Shown one piece after another: positions 1 through 8,876 of a stretch of 64,000 nucleotides of DNA. The notes beneath the pieces are model-generated. The model saw nothing but the letters and a program-made list of their open reading frames with translations. It made no database searches and had not been told where the DNA came from. Source of the stretch: Aporhodopirellula rubra (lineage in GTDB: Bacteria > Planctomycetota > Planctomycetia > Pirellulales > Pirellulaceae). Made by a program: the position numbers and the translations under genes. Numbering within the stretch: position 1 is the first letter of the stretch; each line of letters begins with the position of its first letter. The stretch is taken from positions 186,001 through 250,000 of the forward strand of contig NZ_JACHXU010000004.1 in assembly GCF_014192335.1 (NCBI RefSeq), written 5' to 3'.

Positions 1-108
1 ACTCATGAGAACTTCAGCAAGGCGTGTGAGAGGATTCTTGACCAGACGTTCACGCCTATACCTAACCTCTCGCCCCCGATCACATCTAGCCCCCACCCAC
101 CCTTGGTT

Positions 109-2505
109 TTACTCCGGCGAAACGTCAATCTTAGCAACCCCCGGTATCAATCCCTCCGCGGATGCGGTCACAGAGATGACGCCCTTCGAATCCGTCGCTC
201 GAACGATGCCGATACAGCGTCCTCGAAACGCACGACGCCGACTCGCCTGAAATGGCTCGTGACTAACGATCGACGCACTATCGACCGCGATCAATTTCCC
301 GGGACCATCCACCTTAAATGCGATTTCAGATTCCGACCGGGGAACACGAACGCCGCTTGAGTCAGTTACTGTCACCTCCACGTACGCCACTTCGTCAAAA
401 CCAGGAGTCAACGTCGATCGGTTGACGCGAACCTCGATCCGGGCCGCTTCCCCCGCCGTTGCTAACTCATCCCGAGCAACCTCGACGCCGTCGTTTCGTC
501 CGATCGCAATCAAACGCCCCACTGAGAACGGAACGCTCCAATTCCGAGCACTCGCGTCGCTCGGTAACGCTTGAACTCCCAAAGAGCGGCCGTTGAGTAC
601 CAATTCCACCTCGTCACAGTTGCTGTATACCTCCACATTCTCTTCGTGATCATCCGTTGCTCTCGGCGACCAATCGTCAAACAGAACTTGCTGTCGTTTC
701 CATTGAATGCCTTCGTAGCCCGGATCCGTTGGCGTCTTCTCCGTCGGAGCGATTCGACGGAACACTCGAACCATGGGCGTCTCACTCCACCAACTTTGCC
801 GTTCTCGACCACGTGCGTAAGAACGCAGCGTCCGGTCGAGCAACCCGCTGTTGTACGTCGTCACCGGCCATTGCCATGACTCGCCCAAGTAATCAATCCC
901 CACCCAGAGAAACTGACCGGCGTGATGATCATTGTCACGGCAAGCGAGCCAAATCTTTCGATCGTGCCCTTGCTCGGTACCGATGATCTTCCGCCCAGGC
1001 TGATCCCGCCACGCTTGCAACAATTCGAGGTCACGATAGTTGGTACCAATCACATCGAGCATATCCGCCAGACCATTGTCATAGTCATGACTCACGTTCG
1101 GTCGGAATAACCCCTGCGTCACTGGGCGCGTCGGATCGATGTCGTGACAAATTGCAACAAGATCCTTCAGAATGCTCTTCGCGAGTTCTTCCCTGGGAGT
1201 GTCGTGGATTTCATTGCCGACGCTATACAGGATCACGGACGGGTGATTTCGATCACGACGCAGCGTATCAGCCATGTCACGATGTGCCCACTCGCGAAAA
1301 TGGTGATGGTAATCCTCCCGCCGTTTGCCGATCGTCCAGCAGTCGAAGAACTCGTCCATCACCAAAACTCCCATGCGATCACAGAGATCCAGGAACTCTC
1401 GAGCGACGGGATTATGCGCCGTTCGAACCGCATTCACGCCCAACTCACGCAGGCGACTCAGGCGATGTTCCCAGGCACTCACCGGCACCGCCGCACCGAG
1501 TGCGCCCGCACAATGATGCAAGCACACACCTTTGATTTTCACGTTTTCGCCATTGAGTACGAAACCGGTGTCACTGCGAAACTCGGCCCGGCGAATCCCG
1601 AACGGCGTGCTCACTTGATCGCGTGTCACGCCATCGACAATCACCTTGGCAATCACGGTATAGAGTTTCGGTGATTCCAAACTCCAAAGCACCGGATTCT
1701 CAACAACGGAGTGAACATCGAACATACCGCTAGCCCCCGACTCCAATTCACTTGCGGCATTCCCCTCCGCGACAACGGTGCCATCAGGATCGACGATCGT
1801 CGTGCTGACTTTGACTTCCCGTTTTTTGTCGTTCCTGTTTTCAACCCGCACTTCAACGTCAACTGTCGCGTGAGCCGAAGTGATCTCCGGTGTGGTGACA
1901 TAGACACCTTCGTACGCAACGTGCACCGGATCGACGACTACCATGCGAACATGCCGGTAGATCCCACTGCCGGTGTACCAACGTGAAGCCACCTGTTTCG
2001 CGGTGTCGCTCCGTACCGCAATCACGTTCTCCTCATTTGCACCGAATTTCAGATGATCGGTCAACTCATATCGAAAACTCACGTAGCCATTGGGACGATG
2101 GCCCAGGTGATGACCGTTGATCCAAACGTCACTGTTGGCCATGACACCGTCAAATTCAATGAACACCTTCTTACCAATGAAGTCATTTGAAATTGAAAAG
2201 TGCTTGCGGTACCACGCGACTCCTGATGGCAGAAAAGCACCCTCGCGGCTAGCGGGGGCATCTTTCGCAAACGGCCCGGCAATCGCCCAGTCATGAGGAA
2301 CATCAACGGTTTGCCAATCACGATCGTCGAACTCCCGCATGCTCGCGGCGGAGACATCACCGCGGTTGAATCCCCATCTCGCGTCAATGCTAATCACGTC
2401 CCGCACTGAATTTGCTGCGTCGGCCACGTATTCAATGGGGGCAGCATTGGCGGCAACGGCGACGCAGCACACCAACAAAAACGCGATAGCCAAATTGCGA
2501 AACAT
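109..2505 (-). CDS. GH2 beta-galactosidase, secreted
   Basis: Glycoside hydrolase family 2 enzyme, inferred to remove terminal beta-galactose (or a related sugar) from pectin side chains outside the cytoplasm. The 798-residue protein has a signal peptide (about residues 1-21), a GH2 sugar-binding domain (about 55-190), an immunoglobulin-like domain (about 195-305) and a TIM barrel. The barrel carries the acid/base motif SVGNEIHD (E432) and the probable nucleophile in IIGTEQG (E511). A DUF4982/Ig-like C-terminal part follows. The reading frame stays open upstream to 2739, but ATG 2505 puts the signal peptide at the N-terminus and avoids overlap with the upstream esterase. It is the last gene of the co-directional pectin block. 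Exact substrate (galactoside, glucuronide) cannot be read from the sequence. Confidence 0.9.
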   Translation of the reverse strand: MFRNLAIAFLLVCCVAVAANAAPIEYVADAANSVRDVISIDARWGFNRGDVSAASMREFDDRDWQTVDVPHDWAIAGPFAKDAPASREGAFLPSGVAWYRKHFSISNDFIGKKVFIEFDGVMANSDVWINGHHLGHRPNGYVSFRYELTDHLKFGANEENVIAVRSDTAKQVASRWYTGSGIYRHVRMVVVDPVHVAYEGVYVTTPEITSAHATVDVEVRVENRNDKKREVKVSTTIVDPDGTVVAEGNAASELESGASGMFDVHSVVENPVLWSLESPKLYTVIAKVIVDGVTRDQVSTPFGIRRAEFRSDTGFVLNGENVKIKGVCLHHCAGALGAAVPVSAWEHRLSRLRELGVNAVRTAHNPVAREFLDLCDRMGVLVMDEFFDCWTIGKRREDYHHHFREWAHRDMADTLRRDRNHPSVILYSVGNEIHDTPREELAKSILKDLVAICHDIDPTRPVTQGLFRPNVSHDYDNGLADMLDVIGTNYRDLELLQAWRDQPGRKIIGTEQGHDRKIWLACRDNDHHAGQFLWVGIDYLGESWQWPVTTYNSGLLDRTLRSYARGRERQSWWSETPMVRVFRRIAPTEKTPTDPGYEGIQWKRQQVLFDDWSPRATDDHEENVEVYSNCDEVELVLNGRSLGVQALPSDASARNWSVPFSVGRLIAIGRNDGVEVARDELATAGEAARIEVRVNRSTLTPGFDEVAYVEVTVTDSSGVRVPRSESEIAFKVDGPGKLIAVDSASIVSHEPFQASRRRAFRGRCIGIVRATDSKGVISVTASAEGLIPGVAKIDVSPE

Positions 2506-2578
2506 CTCTGGATGTGACCTTAAATGAGAGTGTGTGGGAAAGACGAAGAAAGTGAACCTAGCTGGCGCGACGGTTGTT

Positions 2579-3874
2579 TCAATTTGATGGCGACAATGAT
2601 GAATTTTCCTTACCGGACGCCTCGCTGCTTCGCTCCAAGCCGATGAGCGATCCAGGTGGCAATGCATGTTCGGGCAACTCACTCGCGTCGGCAAAAACTC
2701 GCATCGTCTCGGTTGATTCGATTGTGTTGGTCGTTTCATCGAATAACCCCGATTTGGAATCCAATACGTTGGACGAATCGAGATCCAAATGCTTGACTAA
2801 AAACTCATAAACGGCTTGGCGTTTACTCGGTCCGTAGTCATGACCTTCATCTGGAAAATGTGAATTTTCAACCAAGGAATCGCTACCAAACAATTCGTAC
2901 ACATGTTTGACATATGGAAATTCAACCTCCGGCGTGTTCTTACTCCAGTCGCCACCGACCGAAACGAGCAGCATCGGGCGAGGTGCACAGGCAGACGCGA
3001 TCTCGACGTTGTTGGTTTCCAAATCGGGCGTCAAATGAATCGGACACCCACTCTCGCAATCACAACCACCAAAAAAATGAGCCGATACCATGGCTACGGG
3101 AACAGAAACACGAATCCGGTCGTCCACCGCGGTGAGTAAGAACGCTTGACTACCACCGCTAGAGGCTCCTGTGACCGCGATCCGCTCTGAGTCGATATCG
3201 CCCAGCGACTCAAGAAAATCGACAGCGCGAATACTGGCCCATGTCTGCAATTGGAACACTTGCGGATGTTGATGATCCCACCCCAAAAACTCTGAGTCAC
3301 CAAATCCGATCATGTCGTACGAAAACACCGTCGCGCCCATCCGAGCCAATGTGGCACAGCGATGTTGATGATCGGATCGAAACCGACCACCGCTAACACC
3401 TTTCCAATGGCCATGCGGGCACAAAACCCCAGCTTGCTTTGCAGGACCGTTCACCGGACGATACAAACTGCCATAGACGAAGAACCCCGGCACCGATTCA
3501 AACGCAATCGACTCAACCGTGTATTGGTCATAGCTGCGTCGATTCTTCGCAATCGCATTGAGTGGAGTACGCATCGGAAGTGGGTCTAATCCGACGCCTC
3601 GCAAGATCTGCTTTCGAATCAATTTAGCCCGGTTCTGCCACTGCTCAACTGTCTCGTACGTACGTGCAAGACGAGTCAGCTGCAGCCGAGCTTCAGCTTC
3701 GCTCTGCCAGTGCCCTTGGCAGAGGGTTGGCCTCGCTGAAATGCGCGTAGGTGACTCAACCTCTCGTTTCTGTGCGATGGCCTCACCGCCTAACATCGAC
3801 GCTGCCAGTAAGACAAAGCCAGATATCAAAACTGAACGTAACACGGATGGCCTCTCTGTAGGTTGCATTTTCAT
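2579..3874 (-). CDS. Secreted alpha/beta-hydrolase, acetyl-xylan-esterase-like
   Basis: Probable carbohydrate esterase that deacylates sugar chains in the periplasm. An N-terminal hydrophobic signal segment is followed by an alpha/beta-hydrolase fold with the nucleophile elbow GASSGGSQ, an acid in the VGGDWSK stretch and a histidine in DEGHDYG. This triad order is typical of the AXE1/dienelactone-hydrolase-like group common in planctomycetes. ATG 3874 (or ATG 3868) is preferred over the GTG at 3907 because it places the signal peptide at the N-terminus. The last about 55 residues are low in conserved features. It sits 44 bp after the CE12 esterase and 73 bp before the GH2 gene, so it likely belongs to the same transcript. 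Acetyl versus other ester specificity is not determined. Confidence 0.8.
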   Translation of the reverse strand: MKMQPTERPSVLRSVLISGFVLLAASMLGGEAIAQKREVESPTRISARPTLCQGHWQSEAEARLQLTRLARTYETVEQWQNRAKLIRKQILRGVGLDPLPMRTPLNAIAKNRRSYDQYTVESIAFESVPGFFVYGSLYRPVNGPAKQAGVLCPHGHWKGVSGGRFRSDHQHRCATLARMGATVFSYDMIGFGDSEFLGWDHQHPQVFQLQTWASIRAVDFLESLGDIDSERIAVTGASSGGSQAFLLTAVDDRIRVSVPVAMVSAHFFGGCDCESGCPIHLTPDLETNNVEIASACAPRPMLLVSVGGDWSKNTPEVEFPYVKHVYELFGSDSLVENSHFPDEGHDYGPSKRQAVYEFLVKHLDLDSSNVLDSKSGLFDETTNTIESTETMRVFADASELPEHALPPGSLIGLERSSEASGKENSSLSPSN

Positions 3875-3918
3875 CGTGGTTTTCACGACCACGCCGAAGG
3901 AAATCACGAATAATAACG

Positions 3919-5223
3919 TCAGTTGCCCGCGGGCGTTTCAGCGTCGCCGAGTATCGGAGTCACAGGAATGTTGATGCTCTCGTGTGCATCCGGAAGTGCG
4001 GGATCAAAGTTACCGACATCCTCCGCCAAAAAGTTGGCTAACTCGGGCACATTTGACTTGATCCCTTCGACAACACATCTGGCCAGTTCGTAAGCTCCGT
4101 AGACGTTGTGGTGGGTATCGTCTTTCAAAACGGAGTCCTGACCAGGGTATGTCTTCGCCGGATAGTGAACGAAAGCTCGCTTGGAATTCTCGACTCCGAG
4201 GGCGGCATAGAACGCCAAACTCATCGCGTGCAAGTCAATGACCGGCACGTTCAACGCCGCCCCCGTCTGACGAACCGCCTGCGCATAGTCGGTGAGCGTC
4301 TGCTGTTGCTTCCCGCCACTCCATCGCCGCCGCTCCATCGGCGTCACCAGGACGGGAATGCCGCCGTGATCCCGCGTTGCCTCGATGAACTTTTTCAGAT
4401 TCGCCTGATAGGTGGTGAACGGTCCAGCGTCCGGGCGTTTGTCTTTCTGATCGTTGTGCCCGAATTGAATGAAGAGGTAGTCGCCCTCCTTCATCATGCT
4501 CAGCACTTTTGCAAGGCGTTTTTGAGACTCAAAAGAAAATAACGCCAGTCCCGATTCTGCTTGATTAGAAACCGCCACACCTTGCTCGAAGAATCGCGGA
4601 ATCATCTGTCCCCAACCGGACCAGGGTTCATTGCGTTGGTCGGTTACGGTCGAGTCACCCGCAATGAAAACAGTGATTGCATGCGTTTCAGGCTTGATCT
4701 CCAGCGAAACAACTCCGGGACGAGGCCCGCTGAATTCGAGAGTCAGATGCTCGTCCCAACCTGCAATCACGGGTGGCCCCATCTCGCGGCTATTGATCCT
4801 CGTTCTGCCTCCCGTGCTGATCGGCGGTTTTCGCACATTGACCGTAAAAGTATGAGTTTGATACTCACCGGGTGCCGTCTCGATCCGTTCCAACATGAGC
4901 CGGCGAGCTTCCGACTTGACCGTGGTAGACGTTGCATCCACCGAATCACCAAATCGTAACGTGACGTCGTAGTTTCCTTCCGGTACATCAACAGCAAACA
5001 GCGACGACGTTCCCGTTCGTGCGGCCTCGGTCTTCAGAAAACCGAACCCTCGTGTTGAGTCATACATTGTTTGTGGCGTCACGTTCACAACCCCCGGTTG
5101 CGAAATGCCTGAACCGAAATCGAATTTGTGTTCCGCACCCGCAACGGGGAAACACAAAGCCGACATCGAAAAGCACAACAGAAGACCGTGCCACGTTCGA
5201 GTCACCAAGATTTGATTGAGCAT
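3919..5223 (-). CDS. Rhamnogalacturonan acetylesterase-like protein (CE12, SGNH hydrolase)
   Basis: Removes acetyl groups from the galacturonate residues of rhamnogalacturonan I, by family assignment. The 434-residue protein has a signal peptide (about 1-30), a beta-rich malectin/CBM-like N-terminal domain (about 31-178) starting with HKFDFGSG, and an SGNH hydrolase domain. The hydrolase has the block I serine in GDSTVTD (S191), block III GHND (255-258) and the catalytic Asp/His in DDTHHN (D369, H371). This architecture is that of YesT/RhgT-type esterases. ATG 5223 gives a clean signal peptide. Its neighbours, PL11 lyases and a second CE12 gene, support the pectin role. Confidence 0.9.
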   Translation of the reverse strand: MLNQILVTRTWHGLLLCFSMSALCFPVAGAEHKFDFGSGISQPGVVNVTPQTMYDSTRGFGFLKTEAARTGTSSLFAVDVPEGNYDVTLRFGDSVDATSTTVKSEARRLMLERIETAPGEYQTHTFTVNVRKPPISTGGRTRINSREMGPPVIAGWDEHLTLEFSGPRPGVVSLEIKPETHAITVFIAGDSTVTDQRNEPWSGWGQMIPRFFEQGVAVSNQAESGLALFSFESQKRLAKVLSMMKEGDYLFIQFGHNDQKDKRPDAGPFTTYQANLKKFIEATRDHGGIPVLVTPMERRRWSGGKQQQTLTDYAQAVRQTGAALNVPVIDLHAMSLAFYAALGVENSKRAFVHYPAKTYPGQDSVLKDDTHHNVYGAYELARCVVEGIKSNVPELANFLAEDVGNFDPALPDAHESINIPVTPILGDAETPAGN

Positions 5224-5404
5224 GTTTTATATTCCGACAGGAGGCAACAGAAAGTCTATCCGTCCGCGATCAAACTGACGCAAACCGGACGCGATCGCCA
5301 CGTTAATGAGAAATCAGCATGCGGGCAGCATTCCAATGCAGTAGCGTGAGGCCTTCCCGCATGACGGCCTCAACACGGACGTGTTTGAAGGTCCCATCCT
5401 GGAC

Positions 5405-6382
5405 TCAGTAGGCATTCTTGACGCGTTGGTATTCGGCCTCGGTCAATGGCATCACGGAGCCATGCCGAAATTGGAACGGCATCTGGAATCCCTCAAGCGG
5501 TTCGAAATGGCCAGACGCGAGATCGTGCGTGATATAAGGCTGATAACCGCGGTGTTTCGCATAGTTATCAAGAATGAGGCACCATGTCGCTGGCTTGCTG
5601 CCGGTCGCTGGCTCGAGCATGTAACATTCGGGCCCTTCGTAACCTCGTAATCTTGCCAAGCTGAAATCGTCGATTTCGCTCCAAGGTCCTTTCAGTTCCG
5701 GTGCCACTTCCATTGTGATGGCTTTGAATTTCTCGTCCTTGGTGAATCGGTAATAGTTGCCCGAGTCTTGGACAATCGTGGTGTCGATGATCGTGGTGGG
5801 CTTCTCAATGAAGATGAACGGTTCACCGAAGGCAACGAAATCTTTCGTTCGGGCCGCCCAAATCCGGTGCTTTCTGAATTCGTCACGCCCCGTCGTCGAC
5901 GCCCAGAAAACCAAATACTCGCCATTTTCGCTGTCGTAGATCACTTCCGGAGCCCAAGTGCAGCCCGCATCTTCTGGGGCAACTTCGACGAGGCGCGGAG
6001 CCGACCAGTTGACCAAATCTGACGTCTCCCAGATGACAATGCAGTGACTGCCAGAACGCACCGCTCGACTCCAATCATGGTTGAGATTGATCGAAAGGTC
6101 GGTCGCAATCAAAAAGAACTTCGTGTTGTCGTGGGATCGAATCAAATAAGGATCACGCACGCCTTTTTCTCCCAAATCACTCACCAATACGGGCTTGGTA
6201 TCGTTGAGCGCCTCCCAGTGACGTCCGTCCTCGCTCAGAGCAAAATAGACCTGCTCTGTCATCGGCGTTGACTCCGATTTAAAGGTCACGAAAAGGTATC
6301 CCGCAACCTCCCCCGCAGAAAGAGTCCCGTGCACGATGAGAAAGCTAAAAACAAGTGCGATGATGTTGCTGTAATTTTTCAT
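5405..6382 (-). CDS. Secreted GH43-like glycosidase
   Basis: Five-bladed beta-propeller glycosidase of the GH43/GH-F type, inferred to release arabinose or xylose units from side chains. The 325-residue protein has a signal peptide (about 1-23). A candidate catalytic aspartate lies in KGVRDPYLIR (D77), and a conserved acidic position lies in CTWAPEV (E146). Repeated blade motifs such as YFALSEDGRHW and IWETSDLVNW mark the propeller. It lies 93 bp downstream of a PL11 lyase and 181 bp upstream of CE12. Arabinosidase versus xylosidase activity cannot be assigned from this. Confidence 0.78.
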   Translation of the reverse strand: MKNYSNIIALVFSFLIVHGTLSAGEVAGYLFVTFKSESTPMTEQVYFALSEDGRHWEALNDTKPVLVSDLGEKGVRDPYLIRSHDNTKFFLIATDLSINLNHDWSRAVRSGSHCIVIWETSDLVNWSAPRLVEVAPEDAGCTWAPEVIYDSENGEYLVFWASTTGRDEFRKHRIWAARTKDFVAFGEPFIFIEKPTTIIDTTIVQDSGNYYRFTKDEKFKAITMEVAPELKGPWSEIDDFSLARLRGYEGPECYMLEPATGSKPATWCLILDNYAKHRGYQPYITHDLASGHFEPLEGFQMPFQFRHGSVMPLTEAEYQRVKNAY

Positions 6383-6475
6383 ATCTGAATTAATCCTGCT
6401 GTTTTATGTAAATCATTTGTATTGAACCCCAACCGGCCCTTGATTCTCGAACGGAAATCGCCTGCCGTTACGGGT

Positions 6476-8869
6476 TCAATCTAGATATTGAATTGCGAAC
6501 GGCGGTTGCGGCAATTTCATTCCTGTCCCCAAATAGAAGCCCGTATGCGGGGGCTGGTTGTACCCGACATTCTGCCAGTCAACCGAAACTCGATAGTGTG
6601 GATCGTGCATTAATGTCCGAAGACGATGATCGGTCGGTAGGGTGCTGACGAAAATCATTAGCCGCGAACTATCCTGCGATCGCAAAATCAATTCTTCACG
6701 CCAATCACCGATAATGTCAGCAACGAGACAGGGATTAGACTTCGAAGAATTGTTAGCCGAACCAAAATAAGGCTTCTGGTAGCCGGTCAACTGACGTCGA
6801 TTGGCTTCTGCCACCGGATCCCATTTGTCGATCACTGTTCCGTCAAGTATTTCGCGAGAAAGATCTCCGTCCCACCAAATGCCCATGTTGATCCAACGAG
6901 GACGCTTCTCGCTGATCCTCTCTCCATGGACATTGAAGATCCCTTTGACCCCTGAACTCCAGAATTCAAATCCAGGGGACGCTGGATCGATATCGAATGC
7001 CACTCCCCGCCCCACGTCCTTGTGAGGCAATTTCTTCCAGATCGCGGAACCGTCCGCAGCACGGAATTCCATCCCCGCATCATGCCCACGCCCTTCATGA
7101 ATATCGAACACTTCAAGACCGGGCCGATTCGGATCCATATCCGTCACGTGCAGAGCGTCGCCGTGTCCCAACCCAGTGGTGTAGAGGCCGGTGCCGTCGT
7201 CGTCGATCGCGCAACCACCGTAAACAATCTCATCACGTCCGTCAGCGTCAAGATCGGCAACCGAGACTTGGTGATTACCTTGACCGATGTAGCCCGCTAA
7301 TTCGGGATGGCCAAGGGTATCAAACATCCAAATCTTCTTCAGTCGCCCATCTCGCCAAGTCCAGGCTGTGACACACGTGCGACCACCACGTCCACGGCCA
7401 CCATAGTATCCTCGAGCCGTCACAAGAGACGGATGCACACCGTCCAGGTAGGCCACGCACGAATTGAAACGATTCATACGGTTGCCATAGTTGTCACCCC
7501 ATATGTCCCAAATTTCGTCAGGTGTCGGATCAGTCGTGTCGGGATGGCGTTGCGGAACATACTGAGTGGTCTCCAATTGCGTCCCCGTGAGACCGTCAAA
7601 GATCGTGAGATACTCTGTTCCACTCAATACCGTTCCGCCAGCCTTGCGATGGTCAGCCCCCTGTTCACCGATAACCTTCCCACGTCCATCGACGCTACCA
7701 TCGGCAGTCAGCAAAGCAATCTCAGCGCGTCCATCTCCATCAAAATCGAAGGCGTTGATCTGAGTGATATGGGAGGATGCGTTGATATTGATACCCAAAT
7801 CAATTCGCCACAAACGCTCACCGCTTAGCGTATACGCGTCGATTAATACGGGGCCGGTATACCGATTGGGATGCCCGCCTCCCCACGAATTCGAAGGTTC
7901 CCAACGCAGCAGAATTTCGTAATCGCCGTCACCATCCAGATCAGCGACACTAGCGTCGTTGGCACTATATGTGTATTCCTTTCCATCCGGTGCCGTCCCA
8001 TCCTCGGGTAGCTGAAGGGGCACTTTCAAGTAGGGCAGCGTCGGAGACTTGGCGGGCAATATAAATGAACCGCCCAACTCATGATCCAAACCATCGCTGA
8101 TCGCAACCACTCGCCAGGTATGTTCGTGGGATGAATCCCACTGATCGTCTAAAAACGAAGTTGCATAGAGTGGTGACTCATTAAGTTTAATCTCGTCGCC
8201 TCCACTAGGTCTCCGGTAAATATTGAACCGTATTTCCTCTGGGTCGAGTCCCAACATTCGCCAACTCAGAAACACACTGGATCCTGACTTTGGAATCCCC
8301 ACTAAGCCTCTATCTAGTTTCTCGACGAGTCGGCTAATCGGGGTCACGGGTGCTGCCACCGCAGTGAATGTTTCGTCAGCACGTGCCGTCGTCTGCGTTG
8401 TCTTCAAACGCGAGGCTCGTGGTTTAGAAACCGAATCGGCGACGTGCGGTCTATCCATAACCAAATCGCCAACGGATTCGCCAACACGTTCGGAAACAAC
8501 CGTCTCGCTTAACCCCCGATGTGCTGGACGTACCATCACGACAACGATGCCGAGCAAGGCGAGAACGCCCGCGCCGCCAACGACGTAGGGCAACCACGCC
8601 AATCGCATCCGTGAAGCAGAACGCACCGAGGCCGATCGGCGGTATATCGGCATGGTTTCCCGCATCACCTGCCGTGGCAGCGGCACGCTGGATTCAGGAA
8701 TCTTAAGCCGCGATAGATCATCGAATCCGGTCGAGCTGAAATCGGTTTTCTTCGCTGCAACTTTAAGCGTGAGATGCTGACCACAAACCGGACACGAAAC
8801 AATCTTATTTGCGAAGCGAGAATCGGCAGTAAGTCGTTTGCCGCATGAGCATGTAAATTGAACATTCAT
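6476..8869 (-). CDS. Membrane-anchored rhamnogalacturonan lyase (PL11) with N-terminal zinc ribbon, copy 2
   Basis: PL11 endo-lyase family, which cleaves the rhamnose-galacturonate backbone of rhamnogalacturonan I by beta-elimination. The 797-residue protein starts with a small zinc-ribbon-like module (C7, C9, C26, C29; CxC-x16-CxxC). A basic linker and one transmembrane helix (about 90-113) follow, with arginines just before it, so the N-terminus should be inside and the lyase outside. After a low-complexity spacer the PL11 propeller begins near residue 175 (KLDRGLVGIP) with many DxDGDG calcium-type loops. The frame extends upstream to 8989, but ATG 8869 starts the zinc ribbon and lies 7 bp after the stop of its paralogue, indicating co-translation. 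A cytoplasmic zinc ribbon on a polysaccharide lyase is unusual. Confidence 0.9.
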   Translation of the reverse strand: MNVQFTCSCGKRLTADSRFANKIVSCPVCGQHLTLKVAAKKTDFSSTGFDDLSRLKIPESSVPLPRQVMRETMPIYRRSASVRSASRMRLAWLPYVVGGAGVLALLGIVVVMVRPAHRGLSETVVSERVGESVGDLVMDRPHVADSVSKPRASRLKTTQTTARADETFTAVAAPVTPISRLVEKLDRGLVGIPKSGSSVFLSWRMLGLDPEEIRFNIYRRPSGGDEIKLNESPLYATSFLDDQWDSSHEHTWRVVAISDGLDHELGGSFILPAKSPTLPYLKVPLQLPEDGTAPDGKEYTYSANDASVADLDGDGDYEILLRWEPSNSWGGGHPNRYTGPVLIDAYTLSGERLWRIDLGININASSHITQINAFDFDGDGRAEIALLTADGSVDGRGKVIGEQGADHRKAGGTVLSGTEYLTIFDGLTGTQLETTQYVPQRHPDTTDPTPDEIWDIWGDNYGNRMNRFNSCVAYLDGVHPSLVTARGYYGGRGRGGRTCVTAWTWRDGRLKKIWMFDTLGHPELAGYIGQGNHQVSVADLDADGRDEIVYGGCAIDDDGTGLYTTGLGHGDALHVTDMDPNRPGLEVFDIHEGRGHDAGMEFRAADGSAIWKKLPHKDVGRGVAFDIDPASPGFEFWSSGVKGIFNVHGERISEKRPRWINMGIWWDGDLSREILDGTVIDKWDPVAEANRRQLTGYQKPYFGSANNSSKSNPCLVADIIGDWREELILRSQDSSRLMIFVSTLPTDHRLRTLMHDPHYRVSVDWQNVGYNQPPHTGFYLGTGMKLPQPPFAIQYLD

Positions 8870-8876
8870 AGAACGT

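Noticed and set aside
2506-2739. N-terminal extension of the GH2 gene
   Set aside because: It overlaps the upstream esterase gene and would bury the signal peptide; ATG 2505 explains the protein better.
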